64,000 bases of DNA, taken from contig JBBSHE010000003.1 in NCBI GenBank assembly GCA_038253325.1, positions 1 through 64,000 of the forward strand. The letters run 5' to 3'. A program made the translations under genes and the position numbers. This document shows positions 46,635 to 54,535 of the stretch, one piece after another. Position 1 is the stretch's first letter, and each line of letters begins with the position of its first letter. The stretch is from JBBSHE01 sp038253325. GTDB lineage: Bacteria; Actinomycetota; Actinomycetes; Propionibacteriales; Nocardioidaceae. Under the pieces are notes generated by a model that was not told the DNA's origin, ran no database searches, and saw only the letters and a program-made list of their open reading frames with translations.

Positions 46635-47393
46635 TCAGGCGATGACTCGGTACGTCGTCGTGAGCCGACCCTCGTCAAGGACATGCATCGCCAGCGCCGG
46701 GGGAAGATCCCTGTCGATAGGCCGATCCCCCCGTTCCCACGGCATCACGAACGTCGAGGTGACCCCGGGGGCCACCCGGACGGGCCAGTCCCCGAACGTG
46801 GTTGCTGTCGGCGAGTGTGCATGCCCGCAGAGGACGAACGTGCTCGACGTGCGCTTGCGGAGGACGTCGGCCAACCGTTCGGGCTCCAGCAAGCGGATGC
46901 GATCGATGAACGGCATGTGAAGCTCGACCGGCGGATGGTGGAGACACACGAACAACGGGTCGTCCTCGCTGAGGTGGTCGACGATGGCGCGCAACCAGTC
47001 GACCGTCGCGTCGTCGAGTCGGCCGTCGTCGCGACCAGGGATGGTCGAGTCACAGAGCGCGAACGTTGCGCCGCCGACTCTCTCGACTCGGTTGATCGGT
47101 GCGTCATCACCGCCCGCACCTCCCGCCGGCGGAGACCCGACGAAGTCCCGGAATGCCGCCCGTTCGTCGTGGTTCCCCGGAACGTACGCAACGGGGTACT
47201 CGAGCTGGCCGAACAACTCGCGTGCGACGGCGTACTCCGCCGGGTCACCGTGGTCGGCGATATCGCCGGTCACGACCACGAGGTCGACGCTCTGGACGAG
47301 GCCGTTGAGGTACTCGACCACCCTCGTCGCTCGCGTGAACGAACGTTCGGTCCCGTCGAAATGAGGGTCACTGACATGCCCGACCAGCATCAT
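46635..47393 (-). CDS. calcineurin-like metallophosphoesterase (CpdA/Rv0805-like)
   Basis: The 252-residue protein has the full set of dimetal motifs: SDPHF near the start, VVTGDIADHGDP, PGNHDERAAF, LHHPPVELHM and CGHAHSPT. The pattern matches class III cyclic-nucleotide phosphodiesterases such as CpdA, which hydrolyse cAMP. The start is one of two adjacent ATGs at 47393 and 47390. It is divergent from the cyclodeaminase-like gene. Confidence 0.85.
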   Translation of the reverse strand: MMLVGHVSDPHFDGTERSFTRATRVVEYLNGLVQSVDLVVVTGDIADHGDPAEYAVARELFGQLEYPVAYVPGNHDERAAFRDFVGSPPAGGAGGDDAPINRVERVGGATFALCDSTIPGRDDGRLDDATVDWLRAIVDHLSEDDPLFVCLHHPPVELHMPFIDRIRLLEPERLADVLRKRTSSTFVLCGHAHSPTATTFGDWPVRVAPGVTSTFVMPWERGDRPIDRDLPPALAMHVLDEGRLTTTYRVIA

Positions 47394-47532
47394 GATCCGA
47401 CCGTACAAGCGCGGGGTTCGGCCGACCCGCCTCGGTGCATGCAGCGGGCTGGCACCCGACAAGGCGGCCCGCATACGGCACAATGTGTGCGCGCTGGTCG
47501 ACCTGCCGGCGCGGCAGGTGTCGACTCGAAAC

Positions 47533-48213
47533 ATGGCCGAGCGAAAGGGGACGCGATGCCGTTCCGACGAGATGTCGATGCTGCGGACAGTCGCGACGAG
47601 AAAGATGCCGTCGGTGGTCAGCGCTGAGGGCTCCGAGGGGTTCCGCCTGGCCGGGATCTCGGTCGGCGGGTTCTTGGATCAGCTCGGCTCCGAGCAACCG
47701 GCACCCGGCGGCGGCGCGGCGGGTGCAGTCGCGGCCGCGCTGGCTGCGTCGTTGGTGGCGATGACGGCGCGCCTGTCGACGGCGTACCTGCCGGACCTCG
47801 ACGCGGTCGCGACCCGAATGGACTCGTTACGCCGTGACCTCCTCGACCTGGCAGGACTCGACGTCGATGCGTACACCGCGGTGATCTCGGCCCACCGCCT
47901 GCCTGACGAACCGGGTTCCGACGTACGCCGTCGCGCCATCAGAGAGGCGCTTCGAGGCGCGTCTCTCGTTCCGCTCGCCGTTGCCGAGACGTGCACAGAG
48001 GTCATCGCGGCCGGCGAGCTGCTCGCCCGCGCCGGTAACCCGAACCTGCGAGGCGACGCCCGGACCGCGATCCTGCTCGCCGACGCGGCAGCGAACGCGG
48101 CGGCCGACCTGGTCCGGATCAATGTCACGGCCGGCGACCTGGAGGTCGACCTGGACCGACGAGCCACGCATGCGGCCGCGGTGACGCGGTCAGTGGCGCA
48201 GTTGCCACCCTGA
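47533..48213 (+). CDS. cyclodeaminase/cyclohydrolase family (FTCD C-terminal-like) protein
   Basis: The conserved domain starts ISVGGFLDQLGSEQPAPGGG, continues with an Ala-rich helix (AAALAASLVAMTARLSTAY) and ends GDLEVDLDRRATHAAAV. This is the all-helical FTCD_C fold, which in complete enzymes converts 5-formimino-tetrahydrofolate to methenyl-tetrahydrofolate. Stand-alone actinobacterial copies may act in folate one-carbon metabolism. The start is uncertain (ATG 47533, 47572, 47605 or GTG 47617); only the part after 47605 is domain-like. Confidence 0.75.
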   Translation: MAERKGTRCRSDEMSMLRTVATRKMPSVVSAEGSEGFRLAGISVGGFLDQLGSEQPAPGGGAAGAVAAALAASLVAMTARLSTAYLPDLDAVATRMDSLRRDLLDLAGLDVDAYTAVISAHRLPDEPGSDVRRRAIREALRGASLVPLAVAETCTEVIAAGELLARAGNPNLRGDARTAILLADAAANAAADLVRINVTAGDLEVDLDRRATHAAAVTRSVAQLPP

Positions 48214-48251
48214 CCGTCCATCACCGGACCTACGATCGTGGATCGGCGAGG

Positions 48252-49424
48252 TCAGGAGACCTTGAGCTTCGCCGCTGCCCTCCGGGTACCCTGCACGCGG
48301 TTTGCGATCTTCTGGAACGCGACGTCGCGGGCGTAGTCGGGTGAGCCGTGGTTCGGCTTCTCGTCGATGCTGAACGGCGAGAAGCCGCAGTCGTCGGTGG
48401 ATCCGAGCTGCTCCTTCGGGATGAAGTCGGCAGCTCGAACGAGCTGGTTGCAGATCTCCTCGGGTGACTCGACGCGTGGGTTCTGCGGGTTGACGACACC
48501 GATGTGAGCGCGTTGCTGGACGCCGTTCGCCTCGGACCTGAGGTTGTCCGCGATGATCTTGTAGACGCGGTCCTTGTCGCGCTCGCTTGCCATCTGGATG
48601 AGGAAGTAACCGGCATTCAGGCCGAGCATGCTCGGCAACAGGTCGTTGTAGTCGACGTCCGCACTGTGCACCGAGTCTCGGTCGCCCCCCGGGCACGTGT
48701 GGACCCCGATCTCGGCCCGTTCCTCCGGTGAGAACTGGTCTATGACGCGGTTGTTGAGCTCGATGAAGTGCGGAAGCAGATTACGCTCGGTCCACGGGTT
48801 TCGCGGGTCGCGTCGGGTGGCGAGCCGGCCCTCGGTAAAGTCGATCGACACATGCGCTGCACCCGCGTCGAACGCCTGCCGGATGTCTTTGACCGTCTCG
48901 TTGACCAGGTCCTCCTCGAACTGCTCGCGGGGATAGTCCGGTACCTCGTCGTCGAGGGGGTACAGCAGCGCGAGCATCGACGGGGCGATCACGGCTTGTT
49001 TCATCGGCCTGGTCGCGTACGGCAACGACTTCGTCAGCGTCTCGGCGGCGTACGTCTTGTAACGGAACGGCCCGTGGACGAGCTTCGGAAGCTGCCGCCC
49101 GTGGCCGTCGGCGAAGATCGCGAAGAACTGGCCGCCGCCGGCGAGGCTGTCGGCCAGGCCGGTACCGGCCAGCGTGTCCGTGATGGGGTACGTGGCGAAG
49201 CTCGACCAGCGCTGTTCGCCGTCGGAGACGATGGGGGAGTCAGCGGCCTCGGAGCGTTCGATGGACTCCTTGGCCGCCGCGTCCTGCAGCGCCTCCAGCT
49301 CCTCCCGCGAGATCTGGCCCTCGTCGTAGCCCGCATAGGCGTCTTGAAGCTTCTGGGGGCGCGGCAACGAGCCGACGGGTTCGGTCGGGATCCCGGTCGC
49401 TGCCCTGGGGTCGAAGTCGCTCAC
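48252..49424 (-). CDS. MetE-like cobalamin-independent methyltransferase, C-terminal-domain type
   Basis: The 390-residue protein resembles the catalytic half of cobalamin-independent methionine synthase: EPVGSLPRPQKLQDAYAGYD at the start, HVSIDFTEGRLA in the middle, the zinc ligands His and Cys in GVHTCPGGDRDS and a later Cys in DDCGFSPF. It lacks the N-terminal folate-binding half of full MetE. Such short forms are known as core-MetE-like or unassigned methyltransferases and may use another methyl donor. GTG 49424 follows GAGGAGGG. It converges on the FTCD-like gene, possibly linking both to one-carbon metabolism. Confidence 0.8.
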   Translation of the reverse strand: MSDFDPRAATGIPTEPVGSLPRPQKLQDAYAGYDEGQISREELEALQDAAAKESIERSEAADSPIVSDGEQRWSSFATYPITDTLAGTGLADSLAGGGQFFAIFADGHGRQLPKLVHGPFRYKTYAAETLTKSLPYATRPMKQAVIAPSMLALLYPLDDEVPDYPREQFEEDLVNETVKDIRQAFDAGAAHVSIDFTEGRLATRRDPRNPWTERNLLPHFIELNNRVIDQFSPEERAEIGVHTCPGGDRDSVHSADVDYNDLLPSMLGLNAGYFLIQMASERDKDRVYKIIADNLRSEANGVQQRAHIGVVNPQNPRVESPEEICNQLVRAADFIPKEQLGSTDDCGFSPFSIDEKPNHGSPDYARDVAFQKIANRVQGTRRAAAKLKVS

Positions 49425-49505
49425 GAGCCCTCCTCTTGATCGTTCGGCGGTGCATCGGACGCTGCCGGTTGTCGTTTGCACGTTACGTGCGTCCCGAGAG
49501 CGACG

Positions 49506-50177
49506 TCAATCGGGTGCGAACCGCAAGCCTGACCTCGTCGCGTACGCACGGACGCTCGGTGGAGGCTCGCGCCCGGGTTGGACCCACGGAGCCGGGACCG
49601 GCGGCTCGTAGACCGTGGAGATCGGCACGACCCCGGCCCAGGCGCCCGGGTCGACGTCGGGTTCGGACGGTGGTCCGGTGCGCACCTTGACGGTCCAGTT
49701 GTCCGGCTCGATGGCCATCGACATCACCAGGGTCGCGGCCAGCTCCTTGTTCGCGTGCGGTACGACCTCGGCGCTCCGGCCGGGGATGAGCCGTTCCGAC
49801 ATCGTGGTGAGGGCATCGAACGCATGATCGCGGTCGACGTTCACCAGCCGGCCGCGGACGACGGCGGATCGGTAGTTCACCGACGAGTTGAAGAGGTTGT
49901 CGGCGACCACGATCCCGTCGAGGATCGCCACGCTCAGGTTGGCCGGTGCTCCGGCGGCCACCCGGCGCAGCGCGCCGGCACCCGTCGAGCCGTGCAGCAG
50001 GAGCTGGTCGCCGTGCCGCGCGTACAGCATCGGTACGGTCAGCGGTCGGCCGTCGACAACGGTGGCAAGCGCGCCGAGGATCGTGGCGTCGAGAACGGCA
50101 TCGAGGTCCGCCCGCTCGGTTCGGGCTCTCTCGGCTTCGCGGCGGATCTGCTCCATGTCTTGATTATCCGGGGCCAC
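49506..50177 (-). CDS. pyridoxamine 5'-phosphate oxidase-like FMN-binding split-barrel protein
   Basis: The 223-residue protein has the split-barrel pattern LGALATVVDGRPLTVPMLYA, HGSTGAGALRRVA and SVNYRSAVVRGRLVNV, followed by a domain with NWTVKVRTGPPSEPD and a proline-rich tail. Family members bind flavin or F420 and reduce small molecules; the substrate is unknown. The start is GTG 50177 or ATG 50156. It is divergent from truA. Confidence 0.75.
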   Translation of the reverse strand: MAPDNQDMEQIRREAERARTERADLDAVLDATILGALATVVDGRPLTVPMLYARHGDQLLLHGSTGAGALRRVAAGAPANLSVAILDGIVVADNLFNSSVNYRSAVVRGRLVNVDRDHAFDALTTMSERLIPGRSAEVVPHANKELAATLVMSMAIEPDNWTVKVRTGPPSEPDVDPGAWAGVVPISTVYEPPVPAPWVQPGREPPPSVRAYATRSGLRFAPD

Positions 50178-50192
50178 GGCACAATGGCGGTC

Positions 50193-51035
50193 ATGCCTGG
50201 ATCACCCGAGCGCTCGAAGCTGAGGCGGTTGCGGCTCGACGTCATGTACGACGGCACGGACTTCTGCGGGTGGGCACGTCAGCCGGACCGGCGCAGTGTC
50301 CAGGGCACGCTCGAGACCGCAATCGCGACCGTCCTCAGGATGCCGTCGGTCTCGCTGGTGGTCGCGGGGCGAACCGACGCCGGGGTACATGCTCGCGGGC
50401 AGGTATGCCACGTCGACCTCCCGGCAAAGCTGGCCGTCTCGGCGGCCGGTGAGCCGTTAGAGGCGTTGCTGAAAGGCCGGCTGTCGCGGCTCCTGCCCGA
50501 GGACGTCAGGGTCCCGGTCGTGCGAGCCGTACCTGCCGACTTCGACGCGCGGTTCTCTGCACTGTCGCGGCGGTACGCGTACCGGATCTGCGAGGATCCG
50601 GCGAGCCTCGACCCACTGCGGCGCCACGACGTGTTGCCCTGGCCGCGCACCCTCGACCTCGGGGCAGTCGGCGACGCGTCGTCGCGCCTCCTCGGGGAAC
50701 ATGACTTCGCGTCATTCTGCCGGCGGCGCGCGGAGGCGAGCACCGTCCGGGCCCTGGTCGACCTCAGCTGGACCCGGTCCGGCGGGGTCGTCGAGGCCCG
50801 CGTGGTGGCCGACGCGTTCTGTCACCAGATGGTGCGGTCGCTGGTCGGCGCGCTGATCCTGGTCGGCGAGCATCGGCGACCGGTCGGGTGGCCCGCCGAT
50901 CTGCTCGAGGCGCGGTCACGTGACCCGCGGTCGCCGGTTGTCGATGCACGGGGGCTCACGTTGGAGGAGGTCACGTACCCACCGGATGAGGAGCTGGCGG
51001 TGCGCTCCGCTCGGACCCGCGCCCGCCGGACCTGA
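50193..51035 (+). CDS. truA: tRNA pseudouridine(38-40) synthase
   Basis: The 280-residue enzyme modifies the anticodon arm. It has VMYDGTDFCGWARQPDRRSV, the catalytic-Asp motif AGRTDAGVHARGQVCH, and FCHQMVRSLVGALILVG. In many actinobacteria truA directly follows rplQ; here 4.3 kb of other genes intervene. Starts at ATG 50184 or 50193 are both possible; neither has a clear ribosome-binding site. Confidence 0.95.
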   Translation: MPGSPERSKLRRLRLDVMYDGTDFCGWARQPDRRSVQGTLETAIATVLRMPSVSLVVAGRTDAGVHARGQVCHVDLPAKLAVSAAGEPLEALLKGRLSRLLPEDVRVPVVRAVPADFDARFSALSRRYAYRICEDPASLDPLRRHDVLPWPRTLDLGAVGDASSRLLGEHDFASFCRRRAEASTVRALVDLSWTRSGGVVEARVVADAFCHQMVRSLVGALILVGEHRRPVGWPADLLEARSRDPRSPVVDARGLTLEEVTYPPDEELAVRSARTRARRT

Positions 51036-51067
51036 TCTCGAGACTGGGCCGTGGGAAGGTGTACGGC

Positions 51068-51676
51068 GTGGGTGAGCACTACTTTTCGGCGGACCCCGCC
51101 GCTGACCTTCACACCCGCGAGGTCCGGGTCCGCGCCTGGGGCAACGAGCTCGGGTTGCTGACCGCGTCTGGGGTGTTCTCCAGCGGCCGAGTCGACCTCG
51201 GAACCCGGGTCCTGTTCCGTGAGACACAGCCACCGATCGCAGCCGGAACGCTCATCGACGTGGGGTGCGGGTACGGCGTCATCGCTTGCGCACTGGCCGT
51301 CGCCGTCCCGAAGGCAACCGTCTGGGCGGTCGACGTGAACCGACGTGCCTTGCAGCTGGCACGTGCGAACGCCGACCGACTCGGAATCGCGGACCGGCTG
51401 GTCGTCGGCTTCCCCGATGACGTACCCGCCGATCTGCTCGTCGACGAGCTCTGGTCGAACCCACCCATCCGGATCGGCAAGCCGGCGCTGCACGATCTGC
51501 TGTTGTCGTGGCTGCCGCATCTCACTTCCGACGGGATCGCGACGTTCGTCGTGGGCAAGAACCTGGGCGCCGACTCGTTGCAACGATGGCTCGGTGTGCA
51601 GGGCTACCCGACGACTCGGCTGGCCTCGGCCAAGGGCTTCCGGGTGCTGCGGAGCACGCGGTCGGCCGACGGCTGA
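51068..51676 (+). CDS. class I SAM-dependent methyltransferase (RsmC-like)
   Basis: The 202-residue protein has the SAM motif LIDVGCGYGVIACALAVAVP, the acidic WAVDVNRRAL and the SNPPIRIG motif of N2-guanine or N6-adenine rRNA methyltransferases. It resembles the C-terminal domain of RsmC, which modifies 16S rRNA. GTG 51068 is chosen because GGGAAGG lies 8 bp upstream; a GTG 9 bp earlier would overlap that site. It follows truA closely and may share its transcript. Confidence 0.8.
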   Translation: MGEHYFSADPAADLHTREVRVRAWGNELGLLTASGVFSSGRVDLGTRVLFRETQPPIAAGTLIDVGCGYGVIACALAVAVPKATVWAVDVNRRALQLARANADRLGIADRLVVGFPDDVPADLLVDELWSNPPIRIGKPALHDLLLSWLPHLTSDGIATFVVGKNLGADSLQRWLGVQGYPTTRLASAKGFRVLRSTRSADG

Positions 51677-51760
51677 CGGCGGGGACGCCGCGCTCTGCCC
51701 GCCCGCCGTACGGTGGACACACGAACGCAACGTTCGTGGCCCACCCGACGTTGGACGAGA

Positions 51761-52330
51761 GTGGACACGGTGGTGACCGGCGACGAGATCAGGCTCAACG
51801 ACGCGGTGTCTGCCGCGCGGGCCGTGCCGCGACCGGAGACGGTCGACTTCGACTCCTGGGTGGCAGCGCGTGGGGCGGAGCTGTTGCGGTTCGCGTACGT
51901 CGTCACCGGCAGCCAGGTCGCCGCGGAAGACGCCCTCCAGACCGCGCTGGCGAAGGCGTACGAACGGTGGAGCCGGGTCAGCACGGTCGACAACCCGGAC
52001 GCGTATGTCCGCCGGATGATCGTGAACGCGCACGTGTCCTGGTGGCGCCGATATCGCCGTCGGGAGTCGCCGTCGGATGCGTTCGAGGTCGTCGACCTGG
52101 TCGACGACCCGGCTGACCGCTGGTCGACGACCGACATCGTGTGGCAGGCATGCCTCGAGCTGCCGCCGCGTCAGCGGGTCGCCGTCGTCCTCCGCTTCTA
52201 CGAAGACCTGCCGTACGCCGAGATCGCGCAGGTGATGAAGTGCGCCGAACCGACCGCGCGTTCATACGTCCACCGTGGGCTAGCCACCCTCCGGCTGGCC
52301 ATCGAGGAGGAGGACGACCGCGATGACTGA
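51761..52330 (+). CDS. SigE-family ECF RNA polymerase sigma factor
   Basis: The protein (189 residues from this GTG) has region 2 (FDSWVAARGAELLRFAYVVT, then AEDALQTALAKAYERWSRV) and region 4 (LELPPRQRVAVVLRFYEDLP, YAEIAQVMKCAEPTARSYVH), so unlike the truncated copy at 21950 it is complete. It should direct polymerase to a small set of promoters. The exact start is uncertain among GTGs from 51713 to 51773. The stop overlaps the next gene by 8 bp. Confidence 0.88.
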   Translation: MDTVVTGDEIRLNDAVSAARAVPRPETVDFDSWVAARGAELLRFAYVVTGSQVAAEDALQTALAKAYERWSRVSTVDNPDAYVRRMIVNAHVSWWRRYRRRESPSDAFEVVDLVDDPADRWSTTDIVWQACLELPPRQRVAVVLRFYEDLPYAEIAQVMKCAEPTARSYVHRGLATLRLAIEEEDDRDD

Positions 52331-53498
52331 ACGACGCACCAGAGACCTCGTCCGCGACGCGTTGCGCGAGCACGCCCGGGACGTCAGGGAGTACGTCGAC
52401 GTCGCGCAGGCGGCCAAGGAACGCGCCCGTCGGCGTCGGCGGGAGCGTTGGACGGGGTCGGCCGCGGTTGCCGTGCTGGCCGTCGTCGGTGTGTCCGTCG
52501 CGGTGAGCATGCTCGAACGTGACAACCGGTCGTCGACGCGTAACGCCGGACCGGCGGTGACGTCGGGGACCTGGACAGCGGTGACGCCACCGCTCGACCT
52601 GCCTGCCGCCGTCCCGTGGCGGATCGAGTCCTACCGTGGCGTCGAGCTTCGCGTGCCTCCGGACTGGACCTGGTCGGGGGCGCCCCGGCAGTACCGGCAG
52701 GCGGCCACGTTCTACGGTCCGCCGTGCACGTCTGGGCGCGTTCGAACCACCGTCGCCGACGGTATCGGAGGGGTGCTGCCTGGGTACGTCGGTCGCCCCG
52801 GCATGGCCGCCGGTGCATATGCCTGCCCGGATATGCCTGTCCGACCGGTCTCCTTCGCCCGGATCCCGTACGTCTGGTTCGACTCACCGCTGCCGGTCGG
52901 GCGCCGGACGTTGCTCGACCACAACCTCCAGGACCGGGTGTTCGCCCAGCAGACCGTCGAGGTGAACCACCAGCGCGTAACGGTCGGCGACGCGAATCCG
53001 CAACAACGCGCGAAGATTCTCGCCTCCATCACTGCCGCGCAGGTCGACAGCAACGGCTGTGCCGCCGTACGCGGAGGGGAGCGCAGCCACTTCCTGCCGG
53101 GCTTCGACCTCTCCGACATCGGTGGAGCCGAGCAGGCGTCCGTCTGTGTCTACGATCCCGGTTCCGGGTCCGCGGGGGACTCCCTGGTCGCGTCGGAGGA
53201 CATCTCGAGCGCGCAGGCGGCCCGCGCGCAGGCGTCGATCCTGGCCACCCCTCACCGATTCGTCGCCGGGTCGATTCCGTCCTGTCCTGGCCCCGGCGCC
53301 GTCGTGGTCCTGCGATTCCGGTCGCCGACCCGGGTGTCGACGGTGACGGCGCACATCACGGGAGGGTGCTCCGGCACCTACACCGGGGGATCGCTCGACC
53401 AGGGGTTCGACAAGCAGAACGTCGCGCCGTGGGCGGTCGGCTCCGTCCGCGCGTACCTGCTTTCGGTGCATCCGAGCTTCGCGCGGTTCGTCCGCTGA
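52323..53498 (+). CDS. membrane-anchored putative anti-sigma partner
   Basis: The 391-residue protein has a charged cytosolic N-terminus (RRTRDLVRDALREHARDVRE), an Arg-rich stop-transfer stretch, one membrane helix (about residues 46-63: AAVAVLAVVGVSVAVSM) and a large outer domain with about six Cys (such as PPCTSGR, GAYACPDMP and NGCAAV). It overlaps the sigma gene, the standard sign of a sigma/anti-sigma pair. The N-terminal segment lacks a recognisable zinc anti-sigma motif. The outer domain is unrecognised and could be a sensor. Confidence 0.6.
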   Translation: MTERRTRDLVRDALREHARDVREYVDVAQAAKERARRRRRERWTGSAAVAVLAVVGVSVAVSMLERDNRSSTRNAGPAVTSGTWTAVTPPLDLPAAVPWRIESYRGVELRVPPDWTWSGAPRQYRQAATFYGPPCTSGRVRTTVADGIGGVLPGYVGRPGMAAGAYACPDMPVRPVSFARIPYVWFDSPLPVGRRTLLDHNLQDRVFAQQTVEVNHQRVTVGDANPQQRAKILASITAAQVDSNGCAAVRGGERSHFLPGFDLSDIGGAEQASVCVYDPGSGSAGDSLVASEDISSAQAARAQASILATPHRFVAGSIPSCPGPGAVVVLRFRSPTRVSTVTAHITGGCSGTYTGGSLDQGFDKQNVAPWAVGSVRAYLLSVHPSFARFVR

Positions 53499-53513
53499 CG
53501 TCTAGCCTCTATC

Positions 53514-53553
53514 GGCTGACGAATCGAGCGCCATTCGGTTCGATCCTTCAGCC
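53514..53553. terminator. palindromic terminator between convergent genes
   Basis: GGCTGACGAATCGAGC on the left and a right arm ending TTCAGCC form a stem with an internal mismatch. It resembles the perfect hairpin after rpoC in its GGCTGACGAAxCGA arm. It lies between the membrane protein and the minus-strand gene ending at 53588, so could stop transcription from both sides. Confidence 0.6.
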
Positions 53554-53587
53554 ATTTGGCGAACGGGGGCGCGGGTAGGGCGGCTCG

Positions 53588-54364
53588 TCAGCTCAGGACG
53601 GGCAGGTACGCCGACAGGTCGGCGCGTGAGCCACTCGCCCGTACGGATGTGGCGGCCACGGCATCGGCGTAGGTCGTTCGGCCGGTCGCGAGCCGGATCC
53701 ACGTCAGCGGGTCGGTCTCCACGACGTTGGGAGGGGTGCCACGCGTGTGGGCCGGTCCGGCGACCGCCTGCACCGCCGCGTACGGTGGCACCCGCACCTC
53801 GACGTTGTGTCCGGGCGCCTGAGCGGCGAGCACCCGGGCCAGCACCCGGGTGACGGCCGCGAGCGCCCTCGGCTCGAGCACGACCGGCTCGCGTTCCGGG
53901 ACGCTTCTCGACAGGTCGTCGGCATGCACGACGAGCTCGACCAGCCGGGTGAGGACCCAGTCGTCGGCGCTGATCGGGCCGCGCGCCGCGCGGACCACGC
54001 GTCGTCGGGGCACCCCGAGTGCCGCGTCCGCGGCCGACGGGACCGTTGCGAGCAGGCGCACGAGCTCGGGACCGTCGTGGCCGTCGCCGACGGCCAGCGT
54101 CCGCTCCTGGATCGAGGCCGCTGCCGGTCGGTAGCGTGCCACGAACTCCTCCACCGCAATGGCGGGACCGTCGCCCGTCGTCGCCAGCTGCTCGGTCAGC
54201 CCGATCGTCACCAGCACGAGATGCGCGACCAGCGTGCGTACGTCCCACCCCGGCAGCACCGAGGCGCGCGCGAAGTCCGGAGTGCCCAGGCCCTCAAGCC
54301 AGTCGGCGATGCGCGTTCGCTGCCGGTCGACGACAGCGGCCGAACCACCGAGATCCCGCTCCAT
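53588..54364 (-). CDS. DinB/maleylpyruvate isomerase-family (mycothiol-dependent type) protein
   Basis: The 258-residue protein resembles the TIGR03083/MDMPI group: LEGLGTPDFARASVLPGWDV, then RTLVAHLVLVTIGL with a metal-ligand His, and a later RLVELVVHADDLSRSV with the second His. A C-terminal SCP2-like region ends near TDPLTWIRLATGR. Such proteins use mycothiol or another thiol in actinobacteria. The reaction here is unassigned. ATG 54364 is preferred over a TTG nine bases earlier. Confidence 0.75.
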   Translation of the reverse strand: MERDLGGSAAVVDRQRTRIADWLEGLGTPDFARASVLPGWDVRTLVAHLVLVTIGLTEQLATTGDGPAIAVEEFVARYRPAAASIQERTLAVGDGHDGPELVRLLATVPSAADAALGVPRRRVVRAARGPISADDWVLTRLVELVVHADDLSRSVPEREPVVLEPRALAAVTRVLARVLAAQAPGHNVEVRVPPYAAVQAVAGPAHTRGTPPNVVETDPLTWIRLATGRTTYADAVAATSVRASGSRADLSAYLPVLS

Positions 54365-54459
54365 GCCGGTCAACGTAACGTCCAGGCGTCACGACCGGCG
54401 ACCGGGGTTGACGTCGCGTCGTCTCCGGTTGCGACGGCTGCCTGACGTACCGCATCTCC

Positions 54460-54488
54460 TTGACAGTGCCGCAGGGCGGTCCAAGACT
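54460..54488 (+). promoter_or_regulatory. promoter of ppdK
   Basis: TTGACA (54460-54465), a perfect consensus -35, is followed after 17 bp by AAGACT (54483-54488). The leader to ppdK is about 45 nt. Confidence 0.7.
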
Positions 54489-54535
54489 ACGGAAACGGCC
54501 GACCTCCGAGGTGACCGTGAGGATCGAGGTGCCGG

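Noticed and set aside
47556..47627. Short frame starting MPFRRDVDAADSRDE with a good AAAGGGG upstream
   Set aside because: It ends after 23 codons inside the cyclodeaminase-like gene's frame region. It may only obscure the true start of that gene.
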